Assembly (NCBI RefSeq): GCF_900168055.1
Contig: NZ_FUYS01000001.1
Coordinates: forward strand, 248,001-312,000
Reading direction: 5' to 3'
Length of the DNA: 64,000 nt
Source: Parapedobacter luteus
GTDB lineage: Bacteria > Bacteroidota > Bacteroidia > Sphingobacteriales > Sphingobacteriaceae
The notes beneath the pieces were generated by a model. The model saw only the letters and a list, made by a program, of their open reading frames with translations, had not been told where the DNA came from and searched no databases. Below, in pieces: positions 62,546-64,000 of the stretch; position 1 is the first letter of the stretch; each line of letters starts with the position of its first letter. The position numbers and the translations under genes were made by a program.

Positions 62546-63883
62546 TTATTGTTTTGGTTCTTCAGATTTCGGCAGGTAATACAATACAACGCGGCCAGAT
62601 TTGGCCAAGTACTGTTGCGCTACCCGTTGGATATCTTCACGAGTCACCTTATTGTATTTTGCCATCTCGTGGTTTATCTCATCGGCGTTGCCGAAAAAGG
62701 TCTTCGCTTCGGCAAGGCTTTCCGCAATGCCGGCAACGGACGCATGACGGCTTACTACGGAGTTTTCCACTTGTGCTTGCAACTTCTGGAAGTCGCGTTC
62801 GGATATGCCATTGGCGATGACTTTTTCAATCTGCTCATCCAGTGCATGCTGCAACGAGTCTGCCGATACGCCCATATTGGCTATGGCATAGGTGAGAAAC
62901 ACGCCACCGTCTTCCAGGTCGAGCGGAAATGCGGCTACGCCCACAGCCTTCTGTTGTTTATCCACGACCTCCTTGGTCAGCAGCGAGCTGTTACCTCCGG
63001 TGAGGTAGGTCGAGAGCATACTCAGCGCATAAGAATCCTGGTGTTTCTTGGGCGGTAGGTTATAGGCCAGGATGACCGCAGGTAATTGGATATTGTCGTA
63101 TACAATGTCGCGTATTTCTTGCGTGCGTTTGGGTTCGGTCACATTGGGTCGGTTGATGGTGCCGGTACCGGCCGGTATTTCGGAGAAGTACTTCCGCACC
63201 CAAGCTTCGGTTTGCGCATAGTCGATGTCGCCAGCGATAGAAAGCACCGCATTGTTGGGTACATAATAAGTCCGGTAAAACTGCATGAATTCGTCCAATG
63301 TAGCGGCATTCAGGTGATCAAGTGAGCCGATGACCGGCCAATTATAGGGGTGCACCTGGTGCGAACGTTTGAAGGTTTCGCGCAGGATGGTGCCATATGG
63401 CTGGTTGTCATAACGTTGCCGCATCTCTTCTTTCACCACGCTACGCTGGGTTTCCACGCCGACGGTATCGATTTTGGCGTGTAGCATGCGCTCACTTTCC
63501 ATGTAGAGTGCAGTTTCGAGGTAGTTCGCCGGTACAACTTCATGATAATACGTGATGTCGTTTGAGGTATAGGCGTTGAGTGTACCACCAATGGACTCGA
63601 TTTTTTTCATGTATTCGCCGCGTCCGATGTTTTCCGTGCCTTCAAAGAGCAGATGCTCAAAGAAGTGCGCAAATCCGGTCCGTTGGGGGTCTTCATTTTT
63701 GGAACCCACATGGTACATGACTGAGACTGCTACAATTGGTGTGGTATTGTCCCGGTGCATGAGCACGGTGAGGCCGTTGTCAAGCTTGAATTCCTTGAAT
63801 TCAATGCGGTTTTGCGCATCTGCTACAACTCCGTTGCACAGCAACAGGCCGACAAGTGCGGTGATTGATAGAGCTTTCTTCAT
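62546..63883 (-). CDS. M16 zinc metallopeptidase, active subunit
   Basis: The 445-residue protein has a signal peptide (about 1-23, ending ADAQ). The inverted zinc motif is HFFEH: H73, E76 and H77 in GFAHFFEHLLFEG. A downstream glutamate in SVVKEEMRQRYDN completes the site. M16B peptidases of this kind degrade peptides in the periplasm, often as pairs of active and inactive chains. The inactive chain is encoded 25 bases downstream. The 117 bases beyond this start hold only a weak -7-like box (TAAACTTG on the minus strand). Confidence 0.93.
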   Translation of the reverse strand: MKKALSITALVGLLLCNGVVADAQNRIEFKEFKLDNGLTVLMHRDNTTPIVAVSVMYHVGSKNEDPQRTGFAHFFEHLLFEGTENIGRGEYMKKIESIGGTLNAYTSNDITYYHEVVPANYLETALYMESERMLHAKIDTVGVETQRSVVKEEMRQRYDNQPYGTILRETFKRSHQVHPYNWPVIGSLDHLNAATLDEFMQFYRTYYVPNNAVLSIAGDIDYAQTEAWVRKYFSEIPAGTGTINRPNVTEPKRTQEIRDIVYDNIQLPAVILAYNLPPKKHQDSYALSMLSTYLTGGNSSLLTKEVVDKQQKAVGVAAFPLDLEDGGVFLTYAIANMGVSADSLQHALDEQIEKVIANGISERDFQKLQAQVENSVVSRHASVAGIAESLAEAKTFFGNADEINHEMAKYNKVTREDIQRVAQQYLAKSGRVVLYYLPKSEEPKQ

Positions 63884-64000
63884 ATGTGATTATGTGGTTA
63901 AAGAACTTATTGCGTCGACTAACGTCATGCAAGTTTACCATTCTTGGATGAAAAAAGCAGGCTTGTTGTTACATTTTTTGTATAACTACAGGTTTTAAGT

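Noticed and set aside
1..64000. tRNA, rRNA, CRISPR arrays, insertion sequences or prophage genes.
   Set aside because: No cloverleaf, rRNA segment, regular repeat-spacer pattern, transposase, integrase or phage structural gene was recognised.

Overview
The window looks like a chromosomal piece of a Bacteroidota bacterium, most likely Sphingobacteriaceae (Parapedobacter-like is a guess from gene content and a GC of about one half). Supporting signs are a type IX secretion (T9SS) C-terminal sorting domain, a GLPGLI-family protein, the long insert-bearing form of IspG, a thioester alpha-2-macroglobulin, the parA-parB-DUF5683-dapB-lepB order, a FeoA-FeoB-Cys-rich peptide operon, and many copies of the Bacteroidota -7 promoter box TAnnTTTG. 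I see no rRNA, tRNA, CRISPR array, transposase or integrase. About 48 intact protein genes and two pseudogenes are supported, and none is cut by the window edge.

Layout: 0.1-5 kb holds a lytic transglycosylase, ftsK-lolA and a DUF4397 lipoprotein. 5-12 kb holds tyrS, an AcpH-like gene, an amino-acid permease, a tiny T9SS protein and ispG. 12-15 kb is an envelope-stress-like run (SDR, PspC, LiaF-like, GYF_2-RDD) leading into ispG. 15-20 kb has mlaEF-like lipid transport genes, an rRNA-type methyltransferase, a large unassigned protein and purU. 20-28 kb has parE and a 2,021-residue alpha-2-macroglobulin. 28.6-33 kb has a cold-shock gene, a GMC oxidoreductase with its small subunit, a secreted DUF1684-peptide deformylase fusion and a cupin. 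33-42.5 kb has feoAB plus a 54-residue Cys-rich partner, a PIF1-like helicase, a SNF2 helicase and gltX. 42.6-49.9 kb has a PDZ aspartyl protease / histidine kinase / DinB overlap cluster, a sugar transporter, DUF2911, cdaA and pdxJ. 55-64 kb has lepB-dapB-DUF5683-parB-parA, an FMN reductase and an M16 peptidase pair.

The accessory part is 50.0-55.0 kb, which is visibly AT-richer than its flanks. It encodes a GLPGLI protein, a 66-residue double-glycine-leader peptide with a six-cysteine acidic core, and a VKOR-thioredoxin membrane fusion that could form its disulfides. The matching exporter is present only as relics: a C39 peptidase/ABC gene that has lost its membrane and most of its ATPase domain, and a HlyD-type adaptor with a frameshift and a stop. 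The peptide and its oxidation enzyme are intact while the dedicated exporter is dead. This disulfide-peptide locus, caught during decay, is the best candidate for an under-described system here. The second is the signal-peptide-bearing DUF1684-peptide deformylase fusion, which keeps all three deformylase motifs.
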